In this document: in pieces, positions 1 through 9,628 of the stretch
Numbering within the stretch: position 1 is the stretch's first letter
How the letters are laid out: each line of letters starts with the position of its first letter
Assembly (NCBI GenBank): GCA_022794055.1
Contig: JAAWEA010000035.1
Span: 1 to 34,713, forward strand
DNA length: 34,713 nucleotides
Source: Clostridia bacterium
Lineage (GTDB): Bacteria > Bacillota > Clostridia > TANB77 > CAG-508
Direction of reading: 5' to 3'
The notes under the pieces: model-generated
Told to the model about the DNA's origin: nothing
Seen by the model: the letters and a program-made list of their open reading frames with translations, nothing else
Database searches by the model: none
Made by a program: the position numbers and the translations under genes

Positions 1-1
1 A

Positions 2-379
2 ATATCTTATGTATCACAAAGTACAGAAAATTTAAAAGGAAATTTAAAAATATTTGCACAAGACAATAAAATTGATGAAAGCATTTTTAAAGCAATGCTT
101 TCTAAAATGGGCTTTTCAAAATTAGACTTTGATATGGATATGCTAAATATGAGTGAAGGGCAAAAAAAGAAAGTTTTAATTGCTAAAAGTATCTCAGAAC
201 GAGCTAATATCTATATATGGGATGAACCATTAAATTATATAGATATAATAACAAGGATACAAATAGAAGACGCAATTTTAAATTATACACCTACATTAAT
301 TTTTGTTGAACATGATGAAACTTTTATAAAAAAAGTAGCTACTAAAATTATAAAATTAGAAAAGAATAGGGATAAATAA
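2..379 (+). CDS. ABC-F-like ATP-binding protein, C-terminal part (5' end outside window)
   Basis: Frame 2 is open from the window edge (ISYVSQSTENLKGNLKIF...); signature-like MSEGQKKKVLIAKS, Walker B-like IYIWDEPLNYID, H-loop FVEHDE. Confidence 0.8.
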   Translation: MSYVSQSTENLKGNLKIFAQDNKIDESIFKAMLSKMGFSKLDFDMDMLNMSEGQKKKVLIAKSISERANIYIWDEPLNYIDIITRIQIEDAILNYTPTLIFVEHDETFIKKVATKIIKLEKNRDK

Positions 380-387
380 TATAAAAA

Positions 388-1281
388 ATGAAGAAATATA
401 CAAATTTTGATGAAAAAAATAAAAAAGTGCTATCAGACTATTTTGAATTTAAAAACAATAAATACATGAATGAAAAAACTTTTAAAAGTGAAAGAGGACA
501 TTTTGCTAATTTTTGTGATGATGATTTTGTTATAAATATCATGGGAATTAATCCATCAGTTCCTAAAGATGAAAGAAGAGAAAATTATGCAGATAATGAG
601 TTTATTTTAGGAAATGATTTAGATTTGTTTTATGTTCCAAAGTATGACACGAAATATAAAGAAAAATATAATAATTATGTATTAGGGACAAATTTTTCAA
701 GAAGCCAATACAAAATTTTGAATGATGAAATTTTCGGAAATAAAGATAAATATTTAAAGATGAGTTGGCAAAAATATGATGAACAGTTTTTAAAAGAAGT
801 TTATGGAGAAATTAAAGCAAAAGAGTATACAAAAATACTTGAAGAAATAAATAGTGAATATAAAAAAAATGATATAAAATTTGAAGAAAAATACTTAATT
901 TTCACTAACTTAATATATGTTTCAAATCATAATCAGAAAATTATTGAGTCATTTATTAATGAACACAAATATGTAAAAGATATAAATGAATTATTCATGG
1001 AACAATTAGAATACTATAATGCTAAAATAACTTTAATATCTAATAGTGCTGCTTCACATTATGTAGAAAGAAATATATTAAAAAAATATGATTGCTGGGA
1101 AAAAGTAATTTTCAATGGAGATGAAGAATATTCAGATTTTTGCAATTTATATATACATAAAAATAAGAAATGCTATATTTATTTAACATCTAGGTATTTT
1201 GATGGAAGAACAATGAATGAATTTACAAAAAGATTATTTATTAAGGAGATGAAAAAATTAATTAAGATAGCCAATTCTTAA
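388..1281 (+). CDS. Hypothetical protein, possibly a divergent uracil-DNA-glycosylase-fold protein
   Basis: 297 aa ORF; INIMGINPSVPKDE, IFTNLIYVSNHN, KITLISNSAASHYV and YIYLTSRYFDG fall in the order expected for UDG-superfamily motifs; next to ogt. Confidence 0.4.
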   Translation: MKKYTNFDEKNKKVLSDYFEFKNNKYMNEKTFKSERGHFANFCDDDFVINIMGINPSVPKDERRENYADNEFILGNDLDLFYVPKYDTKYKEKYNNYVLGTNFSRSQYKILNDEIFGNKDKYLKMSWQKYDEQFLKEVYGEIKAKEYTKILEEINSEYKKNDIKFEEKYLIFTNLIYVSNHNQKIIESFINEHKYVKDINELFMEQLEYYNAKITLISNSAASHYVERNILKKYDCWEKVIFNGDEEYSDFCNLYIHKNKKCYIYLTSRYFDGRTMNEFTKRLFIKEMKKLIKIANS

Positions 1282-1295
1282 TATTAGGAGATATT

Positions 1296-1835
1296 ATGAT
1301 TTATAAATGGATTTATAAAACTCCAGAAGGTTTTTCAAATATGGCAATGAATAGTAATGGAGAGTATTTAACAGGGTTGTGGTTTGAAGATTCAAAGGAT
1401 TCTTATAAACATAAAGTAGATTGTGAAGAAAAAGATTTATTAATATTTAGAGAAACAAGCAAATGGCTAGATATTTATTTTGAAGGGAAAAATCCTAATT
1501 TTACACCAAAATATAAAATAGGAAATTTAACACCATTTAGGCAAGACGTAATTGATATAATAAACTCTATTGATTATGGAAGAATTTTAACATACAATGA
1601 TATAGCTAAAATAATTGCTAAAAATAGAGGAATAAAAAGAATGTCGCCCCAAGCAGTTGGAGGGGCTGTTGGCTGGAATCCAATTTGTATTATTATTCCT
1701 TGTCATAGAGTTGTAGGAACTAATGGTAGTTTTACAGGATATGGGGGTGGAATAAAGAATAAAATTGAACTTTTAAAACTTGAAGGAAATGATATGAAAA
1801 AATTTTTTATTCCAAAACTAGGTACTGCATTATAA
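1296..1835 (+). CDS. ogt: Methylated-DNA--[protein]-cysteine S-methyltransferase
   Basis: Active-site IIPCHRVVG, helix-turn-helix region RMSPQAVGGAVGWNP. Confidence 0.92.
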   Translation: MIYKWIYKTPEGFSNMAMNSNGEYLTGLWFEDSKDSYKHKVDCEEKDLLIFRETSKWLDIYFEGKNPNFTPKYKIGNLTPFRQDVIDIINSIDYGRILTYNDIAKIIAKNRGIKRMSPQAVGGAVGWNPICIIIPCHRVVGTNGSFTGYGGGIKNKIELLKLEGNDMKKFFIPKLGTAL

Positions 1836-1886
1836 TTAATAATGATAAAATTAGATATGATAATAATTTATAAAGAGGAGTAAAAT

Positions 1887-2312
1887 ATGGATAAGTTTAA
1901 AGAAATAAGACCAATTGTTCTTGGAATAGTAAAAAGAGATAATAAAATATTGGTTAGTGAAGGATATGATAAGGTTAAATCTGAAGTATTTTATAGAAGT
2001 ATAGGTGGAGGAATTGAATTCCTTGAAGACAGTAAAGAAGCATTAAGAAGAGAGTTTAAGGAAGAACTGAATATAGATATTAAAGTAGGAGAGTTTCTAG
2101 GAATTTCTGAAAATATATTTATATATAATGGAAAAAATGCACATGAAATAATCTTAATTTATAATGTTACTATAAATGAGTCTGATTATAAAGAAAGATA
2201 TCATATTATAGATGATAATTATGAGACTGATGCAATGTGGATAGATATAAATAAATTTAAAAATAAAGAATTAAAGATATATCCTAAACAAGTATTTAAA
2301 TACTTACAATGA
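1887..2312 (+). CDS. NUDIX hydrolase
   Basis: Nudix box GGGIEFLEDSKEALRREFKEELNIDI; RBS aaagaggag upstream. Confidence 0.92.
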   Translation: MDKFKEIRPIVLGIVKRDNKILVSEGYDKVKSEVFYRSIGGGIEFLEDSKEALRREFKEELNIDIKVGEFLGISENIFIYNGKNAHEIILIYNVTINESDYKERYHIIDDNYETDAMWIDINKFKNKELKIYPKQVFKYLQ

Positions 2313-2418
2313 TAAATACTTACAATTTTTTTGAAGTATTAATTTAAAAATTTATGATAAAGCATAGATATAATAAAATTATCAAAAAAGTAAATTATAA
2401 CAATAAGGAGGAATATAG

Positions 2419-2769
2419 ATGGAAACAAAAATTATAAATGATATAGTAATAGTCAAAAGTAAAGAAATTATAATTAAAGATGTTCAATCAGCTATAGACT
2501 TTATAATGACTATAAATTATGAAACAAACTGTAAAAAAATAGCACTAAATAAAGAAGCAATAACAGAGGACTTCTTTATATTAAGTAAAGGATTAGCAGG
2601 AGAAATATTACAAAAATTTGTAAACTATCAAACTAAGTTTGCTATATATGGAGACTATTCAAAATATACAAGTAAGCCATTAAAAGACTTTATATATGAA
2701 AGTAATAATGGAAAAGATATATTTTTTACAGAAAATGAAGAAGAAGCAGAGAAAATGTTAAATAAATAG
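2419..2769 (+). CDS. DUF4180-like protein
   Basis: 116 aa; pattern ...ITEDFFILSKGLAGEILQKFVNYQTKFAIYGDYSKYTSKPLKDFIYESNNGKDIFF...; RBS aaggagg. Confidence 0.75.
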   Translation: METKIINDIVIVKSKEIIIKDVQSAIDFIMTINYETNCKKIALNKEAITEDFFILSKGLAGEILQKFVNYQTKFAIYGDYSKYTSKPLKDFIYESNNGKDIFFTENEEEAEKMLNK

Positions 2770-2819
2770 ATTAAAATTAAGTAATAGTATTTTAATATAA
2801 AGTTGAAAAGGAGATAAAA

Positions 2820-3146
2820 ATGGCTACAACAAATGAGTACATAGAATATATATGTGAACAAATAAAAGGAGTTGGAGAAATAAGATATAAGAAAATGTTT
2901 GGTGAGTATATGATTTATATAAATGATAAACCAATAATTACAGTATGTAATAATACGCCATTTATTAAAAAGATAGATTGTATTAAAGAAAGAATGAAAA
3001 ATGCAGAAGTGGGCTGTCCTTATAATGGTGCAAAAGAACATTATATATTAGATATTGATAATTCAGAATTTTGCAAATCTATTATAATAGAAATAGAAAA
3101 GATAACACCAATTCCAAAGAAGAAAAAAGAGGAAGTATCAAAGTAA
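2820..3146 (+). CDS. TfoX N-terminal domain-like protein
   Basis: IRYKKMFGEYMIYINDKPIITVCNNTPFIK; RBS aaaggag. Confidence 0.75.
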   Translation: MATTNEYIEYICEQIKGVGEIRYKKMFGEYMIYINDKPIITVCNNTPFIKKIDCIKERMKNAEVGCPYNGAKEHYILDIDNSEFCKSIIIEIEKITPIPKKKKEEVSK

Positions 3147-3150
3147 AAAA

Positions 3151-4589
3151 ATGAAAAAATACAAAAATAAAATTACATTTTGTATTTTATTTATTATAAC
3201 AATATGTATATTTTACCAATTCATAACTATGCAACAGATACATATAACATAATAAATTTAGGATACAAAGAATATGCAATTAAATACTCATTAAATAATG
3301 GAAGACCAATTATGTGCTTAATATCATTATTAGCAGAAAAAATAAATCTTTCAATAGAAGCTTATATTATAGGACTTACAATTATAGCAATTTTTATATT
3401 ATGTATAAGTGTATTGAAACTAAAAAATATAATAATGAAATACACAGAAATAACTAAAAATGAATGGATAATTTTAGGAATATCTTATGTAATAATATTT
3501 AATTTTACATATTTAGAAAATATGCAATTTGCAGAATGTGCAGTTATGGCAGCAAGTGTATTACTAAATATTATAGTTGCACATATTATTGTAGAAAAGC
3601 AAAAAAATCACATTCCAAAAAGTTTATTATTAGCAATAATATCAATAATGATGTACCAAGGAATGATAAATTGGCTAATTACAATTACATTTGTTTTATC
3701 AATATTAAAAGAAAAAAAGATTAATAAAGTAGTAATCGAAAATGTATTGTTAAGTGGAATCTATATATTATTAGGAATTATATTAAACTTAATACAAATA
3801 AAAATTACAGGCAATATATTTAATTTAACACAAAATAGGATAGGGAATATAAAAAATATAGGAAACAATATAAAGTATATTTTACAAAATATATATCCAA
3901 TATTAGAAGGTACATATCAATTATTTCCAAGATATATGTTATTACTATATTTAGCAATATTATTGATATATACAAATATTTTATTAAAAGATAAAAATCA
4001 AAAAATAAATGTATTTGGAATTATAATAATTTCAATTGGAGCAACTTTTGCTCCATACTTAATCACATTATCAGCTTTTGGAGCAGCAAGAATGTCATTT
4101 TCTATTGGTGCAATGTTAGGATTAATAATTTTATATGTATATAATGTACAAAAAGAAAATGAATATAAAAAAATTATAATAGTAATTTTAGTTTTTTATA
4201 TGTTACTTACATATTTAAACTATATAAATATTATGTGTCAACATAAAATTGGGAATAAACAAGATAAAGAAGAAACACAAATAATTGGAAATTGGATTAA
4301 TGAATATGAACAGGAAAGTGGAAATGAAATTAAAAAAATTATTTTTCTAAAAGATAAAAAAACTACTAGATATAACAATAATATAAAAAATAAATCAGCA
4401 TTATGCTATCGACCATTATATGTAGAATGGTCTAGAATAGGTATTATAAATTATTACAATAATAGAAAATTTTTAGAAGTAAAAACAGATGGTAAATATG
4501 ATAAATATTTTAAAACCAAAAATTGGGACAAGCTTGAAAAAGATCAGTTGATTTTTGAAGAAGATACATTATACTATTGTAGATATTAA
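3151..4589 (+). CDS. GtrII-like glucosyltransferase-domain membrane protein, apparently frameshifted near the N-terminus
   Basis: Polytopic membrane protein with HNYATDTYNIINLGYKEYAIKYSLNNGRPIM. The ORF track starts at TTG 3180, but ATG 3151 in another frame encodes MKKYKNKITFCILFIITICIFYQF. Confidence 0.6.
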
Positions 4590-4614
4590 GAAAGCAAGAG
4601 AGGAAAAAACAAAA

Positions 4615-6111
4615 ATGAAACAAGAAAAAGAAGGATATAAAAAAACTATAAAATATTTTTTTAATAGTAGAGTTTTCATTTTCTCTATTATACTAGTTAC
4701 AATATTAAGTTTTGGATTTACTATTACAAATTCTTCAATTGGAGTAGATGACACAGCATTTGATAGGTATTATCAAGGAAAAGAAATGCTATCAATTGGA
4801 AGATGGGGAGCGTATATTGTATATCAAATTTTAAATATTACAGAATTTACACCATTTTGGGGAGACTTAGTAGCAAGTATTGTATTAGTTAGTGTAGCAA
4901 TTGTTTGGTGTATATTCTTAAAGAAAAATTTAAAAGAAAAAATAACAATGGGAGCATTTATTGCATTTTCCAGTATATTTATTTCTTATCCACTAATAAA
5001 TGAAATATTTATATACCAAAATTGCAATATAGCAGTTATGTTAGGAAGTTTATTGGCTTCAATAGGTGTTATGATGTTTTATGAAAATTATCAAAATATT
5101 CATAAAAAAAGTTTATATTTTTTAGCAGTAATGACATTGACATTAGGAATATCAATGTATGAAGCATCTGTACAAATTATGTTATTATCTACTTGCATAA
5201 CATCAGCCATTATGATTTTTAAACAGAAAAATAAGTGGAAAAATATATTAAAATATTTAATGTTTGCATTAGGAATTTTATTAACTGCAATAATATTGAA
5301 TAGTATAATTGTAAAATTAATTTATTTAATAGGAGTTCCTGTATCAGAAGCGGCCGAAAAAGATATAAACTGGGGAAATTATACTATTTTAGAAAGTTTA
5401 CAAATAATATGTTATGAAATAAAATGTTCAGTAACAAATATAAGTTATTTGCCAGTATTAGTATTTAGTATAAGTGCTATATTAGGATTTATAATTAGTA
5501 TTATACAATCTTATAAAAAACGAAATGCTATGATATTATTAATATATATTGGAATGATATTATCAAATTTTGCAATAGCAATTTTACAATTAAAAGGAGT
5601 AATATATAGAGCATGTACATCTTGGAGCCTTTTTGTTGCAATAATAATATTCTTTACTTATATTTATTTATCAGAATATAAAATAACGAAAATAATGTCA
5701 GCAATTTTTATTACTATTTTAGTATTACAACAATCAAGATATGTAAGTCAAATGTTTTATAATGATTATATAAGATATCAAAGAGACCTAAATGTTGCAT
5801 TTAATTTAATTGAAGATTTAGAAAAATCTTATGATATATCAAAACCATTAGTTATAATGGGAACACCTAAAAAGAGTATAGGAAAAGATGGAAGCCAAGT
5901 AAATAGTTTATCAGTTTTATGGTGGGGGAAAAAGGCATTTGATGATAATGGAGCAGAATTTATTAAGTTTTTGAATTCATTAGGATATAGCTTTAAAAGA
6001 CCAAATGATGAACAATATGAAAAAGGTAAAATAGAAGCTGAAAATATGAATTCTTATCCAAAAAATGGTTCAATAGTTGAATTAAGTGATTGTATTGTGG
6101 TAAACTTTTAA
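4615..6111 (+). CDS. GtrII-like glucosyltransferase-domain membrane protein
   Basis: ORF 4555-6111; likely start MKQEKEGYKKTIKYF at 4615. Contains DDTAFDRYYQGKEMLSIGRWGAYIVYQ and many TM segments. Confidence 0.65.
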   Translation: MKQEKEGYKKTIKYFFNSRVFIFSIILVTILSFGFTITNSSIGVDDTAFDRYYQGKEMLSIGRWGAYIVYQILNITEFTPFWGDLVASIVLVSVAIVWCIFLKKNLKEKITMGAFIAFSSIFISYPLINEIFIYQNCNIAVMLGSLLASIGVMMFYENYQNIHKKSLYFLAVMTLTLGISMYEASVQIMLLSTCITSAIMIFKQKNKWKNILKYLMFALGILLTAIILNSIIVKLIYLIGVPVSEAAEKDINWGNYTILESLQIICYEIKCSVTNISYLPVLVFSISAILGFIISIIQSYKKRNAMILLIYIGMILSNFAIAILQLKGVIYRACTSWSLFVAIIIFFTYIYLSEYKITKIMSAIFITILVLQQSRYVSQMFYNDYIRYQRDLNVAFNLIEDLEKSYDISKPLVIMGTPKKSIGKDGSQVNSLSVLWWGKKAFDDNGAEFIKFLNSLGYSFKRPNDEQYEKGKIEAENMNSYPKNGSIVELSDCIVVNF

Positions 6112-6177
6112 TGTATCCAACAGGGGAGCTTCGTACCACTGGAGTGTTATCCTGATTAGGACATTTGAGGAGGAAAA

Positions 6178-8625
6178 ATGAAAAAATTAGTATTGATAGA
6201 TGGAAATAGTATTATGAATAGAGCGTTTTATGGCATTATGGGAAGAAAAGCACTTACAACAAAAGATGGAAAATATACTAATGCAGTATATGGATTTTTA
6301 TCTATTTTATTTAAATTATTAGAAGATGAAAATCCAGAGTACTTAGCAGTTTCTTTTGACTTAAAAGCACCAACATCAAGACATGAGTTATATGAGGGAT
6401 ATAAAGCGAATCGTAAAGGAATGCCAGATGAACTTGCTGAACAAATGCCAATTATTAAAGATATATTAAAAGCAATGAATATAGACATAGTAGAAAAAGA
6501 AGGTTATGAAGGAGACGACATAATAGGGACTTTATCGAGATATGGAGAGAAGAGAGGTCTAAAAGTTATTATCCTTTCTGGAGATAGAGATACTTTTCAA
6601 TTGGCAACAGATAAAGTAGAAATCCACATACCAAGAACAAAAAGTGGAAAAACAGAGACAGAAATATTTGATAGGAGCAAAGTAAAAGAAGTTTATGGAA
6701 TTGAGCCAAAACAACTCATTGAAGTAAAGGGGTTGCAAGGAGATACTTCTGATAATATTCCAGGAGTTCCAGGAATTGGAGAAAAAACAGCATTAAATTT
6801 AATAAAAAAGTTTGGAACTATTAAAACATTATATGAAAAAGTAGAAACAGGAGAAGCCGAATTAAAAGGAAAACAAAAAGAAAACATAGAGCAGAATAAA
6901 GAATTAGCAATTTTATCGAGGACACTTGGAGAAATAAATACAGAAGTTCCAATTGAAGATACTTTAGAGGAATTGAAAGTTGAAGAATGGGATAAGAGTA
7001 AATTATTAGAAATATTTAAAGAATTAAACTTTAAAAGATATATTGAAAGATTTAATTTGCAAGATGAAAATTCAAACTCAGAAGAAAATAAAAAAATAGA
7101 AGAAAAATATATAGTTGGTAAAAAAGATTTAGAGGAAATAAAAAAGAGCATAAAAAAAGAAAATGAAATGATTTTCTATATTAACACAGAAAAAGATGAT
7201 AATTCTGAAAAGATTATTAAAGAAAAAATTATAGGAATGAGTATATTTTTAAAAAATGAGAATAAAGCTTGTTATAAATCACTTGATGAGAAACAAATTC
7301 AAGAGCTAAAAGAGATTTTTGAAAATGAAAAAATTAAAAAAGTAGGAATTGATTTAAGCAAAATATATATATTATTAAAACAACAAGGAATTGAATTAAA
7401 AGGAATAGAATTTGATGCAAGCATAGCAGCATATATTTTAAATCCAACCAATAATAGACTAAAAATAGAAAATTTAGCAGAACAATTTTTAGACATAGAT
7501 ATTAGTGAAATTTTAAAAGAAAATCAAAATAAACAAATAAATTTATTTGATATGAACTCACAAGATATAGAAGATAATAGTACTGGGAAAGAAGAAAAGT
7601 ATACACTATATGCTTATATATTAAAAGAATTAAAAGAAATAACAAGTAAAAAATTAGAAGAAATAAACAGCTTAAAATTATTTAATGAAATTGATATACC
7701 AACAATAACAGTTCTAGCAGACATGCAATGGAATGGAATGTATGCAGATGAGGAAGAACTAAATAAATTTGGTAGTATGTTAAAAGAACAACTAGAAATT
7801 AAAACAAAAGTAATTTACGAATTAGCAGGAGAAGAATTTAATATAAATTCAACAAAGCAATTAGGGGAAATTTTATTTGAAAAAATGAAATTACCAGTTG
7901 TTAAAAAAACTAAAAGTGGATATTCAACAGATGTGGATGTTTTGGAAAAATTAAAGTCAGAAAATCCAATTATATCAGAGATTTTGGATTACAGACAATT
8001 GATGAAACTAAACTCTACTTATGTAGAAGGTTTGAAACCTTATATAAATCCAAAAACAAAAAGAGTACATTCATTTTTCCATCAAACTATAACTGCTACA
8101 GGAAGAATTAGTTCAACAGAGCCAAATGTACAAAATATACCAACAAGATTTGAACTAGGAAAACAAGTTAGAAAAATATTTAAACCAGAAGAAGGAAAAG
8201 TATATATTGATGCAGATTATTCTCAAATAGAGTTAAGAATTTTAGCAGCTATTTCAGAAGATAAACATTTAATTCAAGCGTTTAAAGAGGGAGAAGATAT
8301 TCATAAACAAGCAGCTTCAAAAGTATTTAAAACACCAATTGATGAAGTAACAAAAGAGCAAAGAAGTAATGCAAAAGCAGTAAACTTTGGAATAGTATAT
8401 GGAATTAGTGATTTTGGATTAGGTGAGCAATTAGGAATTCCAAGAAAGCAAGCAAAGAAGTATATAGAAGAATACTTATCAGAATATGTTGGAATAAAGG
8501 ATTTTATGGATAATATTACAGAAAAGGCAAAAGAAATAGGATATGTAGAAACATTATTTAATAGAAGAAGATATATTCCAGAATTGAAGTCAAATAATTA
8601 TATGGTAAGACAATTTCGGAGCTAG
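6178..8625 (+). CDS. polA: DNA polymerase I, main part (interrupted by frameshift at 8617)
   Basis: 5'-nuclease domain (VLIDGNSIMNRAFYG, GDTSDNIPGVPGIGEKTA), motif A DADYSQIELRILA, motif B RSNAKAVNFGIVYGISDFGL; RBS gaggagg. Confidence 0.95.
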   Translation: MKKLVLIDGNSIMNRAFYGIMGRKALTTKDGKYTNAVYGFLSILFKLLEDENPEYLAVSFDLKAPTSRHELYEGYKANRKGMPDELAEQMPIIKDILKAMNIDIVEKEGYEGDDIIGTLSRYGEKRGLKVIILSGDRDTFQLATDKVEIHIPRTKSGKTETEIFDRSKVKEVYGIEPKQLIEVKGLQGDTSDNIPGVPGIGEKTALNLIKKFGTIKTLYEKVETGEAELKGKQKENIEQNKELAILSRTLGEINTEVPIEDTLEELKVEEWDKSKLLEIFKELNFKRYIERFNLQDENSNSEENKKIEEKYIVGKKDLEEIKKSIKKENEMIFYINTEKDDNSEKIIKEKIIGMSIFLKNENKACYKSLDEKQIQELKEIFENEKIKKVGIDLSKIYILLKQQGIELKGIEFDASIAAYILNPTNNRLKIENLAEQFLDIDISEILKENQNKQINLFDMNSQDIEDNSTGKEEKYTLYAYILKELKEITSKKLEEINSLKLFNEIDIPTITVLADMQWNGMYADEEELNKFGSMLKEQLEIKTKVIYELAGEEFNINSTKQLGEILFEKMKLPVVKKTKSGYSTDVDVLEKLKSENPIISEILDYRQLMKLNSTYVEGLKPYINPKTKRVHSFFHQTITATGRISSTEPNVQNIPTRFELGKQVRKIFKPEEGKVYIDADYSQIELRILAAISEDKHLIQAFKEGEDIHKQAASKVFKTPIDEVTKEQRSNAKAVNFGIVYGISDFGLGEQLGIPRKQAKKYIEEYLSEYVGIKDFMDNITEKAKEIGYVETLFNRRRYIPELKSNNYMVRQFRS

Positions 8626-8632
8626 AGCAGCT

Positions 8633-8890
8633 ATGAATACACCTATACAAGGAACAGCAGCAGATATTATGAAAATTGCAATGATAAATGTTTATAAGGA
8701 ATTAAAGACTAGAAATTTAAAATCAAAAATAGTATTACAAGTTCATGATGAAATGATGATAGAATCGCCAATTGAAGAAGCACAAGAAGTTAAGAAAATT
8801 ATAAAAGAAAAAATGGAAGGGGCAGTTAGCCTAATAGTTCCACTAGTAGCGGAAGTGTCAGAAGCAAAAAACTGGTATGAATGCAAATAA
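8633..8890 (+). CDS. polA: DNA polymerase I, C-terminal part (continuation in +1 frame)
   Basis: MNTPIQGTAADIMKIAMINVYKELK...VLQVHDEMMIE: the end of the polymerase domain including motif C, in the frame +1 to the upstream ORF. Confidence 0.93.
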   Translation: MNTPIQGTAADIMKIAMINVYKELKTRNLKSKIVLQVHDEMMIESPIEEAQEVKKIIKEKMEGAVSLIVPLVAEVSEAKNWYECK

Positions 8891-8917
8891 AGAAAACCAG
8901 ATAAACAGTCAATAGGA

Positions 8918-9541
8918 ATGCACCTATTGACCAATTTGATGGAAGATTTAATAAAGAGAGGAGTGTTAAAAATAGTTATTATTAAGAAAAAAACGATTTT
9001 TATTATATTAATATTAGTATTTATAATAGGAATAATAGCCATTGGAGATATTCCTCAAAAAATACAGAAGCTAATTTATATTAAAGAGTATACAGAACAA
9101 GTTGAAAAGTATTCTAATGAATATCAAGTAGATACAGATTTAATATATGCAGTTATAAAAGCAGAAAGCAATTTTAATCCTAATGCAAAATCAAGTAAAA
9201 ATGCTATTGGATTAATGCAATTAATGGAAGAAACTGCAAAAGATTTAATGAAAAGAGTTAATCTAAAAATAGCAGATGAAGAATTAAAAAATAAATTATA
9301 TGATGTTGATATAAATATAAATTTAGGAACAAAATATTTATCAATACTATTAGAACGTTATGAAAATATAGAAATAGCTGTAACTGCATATAATGCAGGC
9401 ATTGGAACTGTAGATAATTGGATTGAGAAAGGTATTATCAAATCAGATGGATCTAATATTGAAAATATTCCTTATAAAGAAACTAATAATTATGTTAGAA
9501 AGATTTTAAGAGATTATAAAATTTATAAAAATTTAGAATGA
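8918..9541 (+). CDS. Membrane-anchored lytic transglycosylase (SLT domain)
   Basis: VDTDLIYAVIKAESNFNPNAKSSKNAIGLMQLMEETA...AYNAGIGTVDNW; N-terminal TM. True start uncertain (GTG 8963 possible). Confidence 0.9.
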   Translation: MHLLTNLMEDLIKRGVLKIVIIKKKTIFIILILVFIIGIIAIGDIPQKIQKLIYIKEYTEQVEKYSNEYQVDTDLIYAVIKAESNFNPNAKSSKNAIGLMQLMEETAKDLMKRVNLKIADEELKNKLYDVDININLGTKYLSILLERYENIEIAVTAYNAGIGTVDNWIEKGIIKSDGSNIENIPYKETNNYVRKILRDYKIYKNLE

Positions 9542-9628
9542 CACAAATGAGCTATTAGGAATTGTTTAAAATACTGGACAAATTATAAAAAATAAAATAA
9601 AATAATAAGAATAGAAAAGGAGAACTAT

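Noticed and set aside
2655-3041. 128-aa minus-strand ORF
   Set aside because: Antisense to the DUF4180 and TfoX-like genes; low-complexity hydrophobic translation of AT-rich DNA.
3536-3724. 62-aa ORF within the GtrII-like gene
   Set aside because: Out-of-frame ORF inside a larger confident membrane-protein frame.
6693-7151. 152-aa minus-strand ORF inside polA
   Set aside because: Antisense shadow ORF with Ser/Phe-rich composition and no recognised motif.
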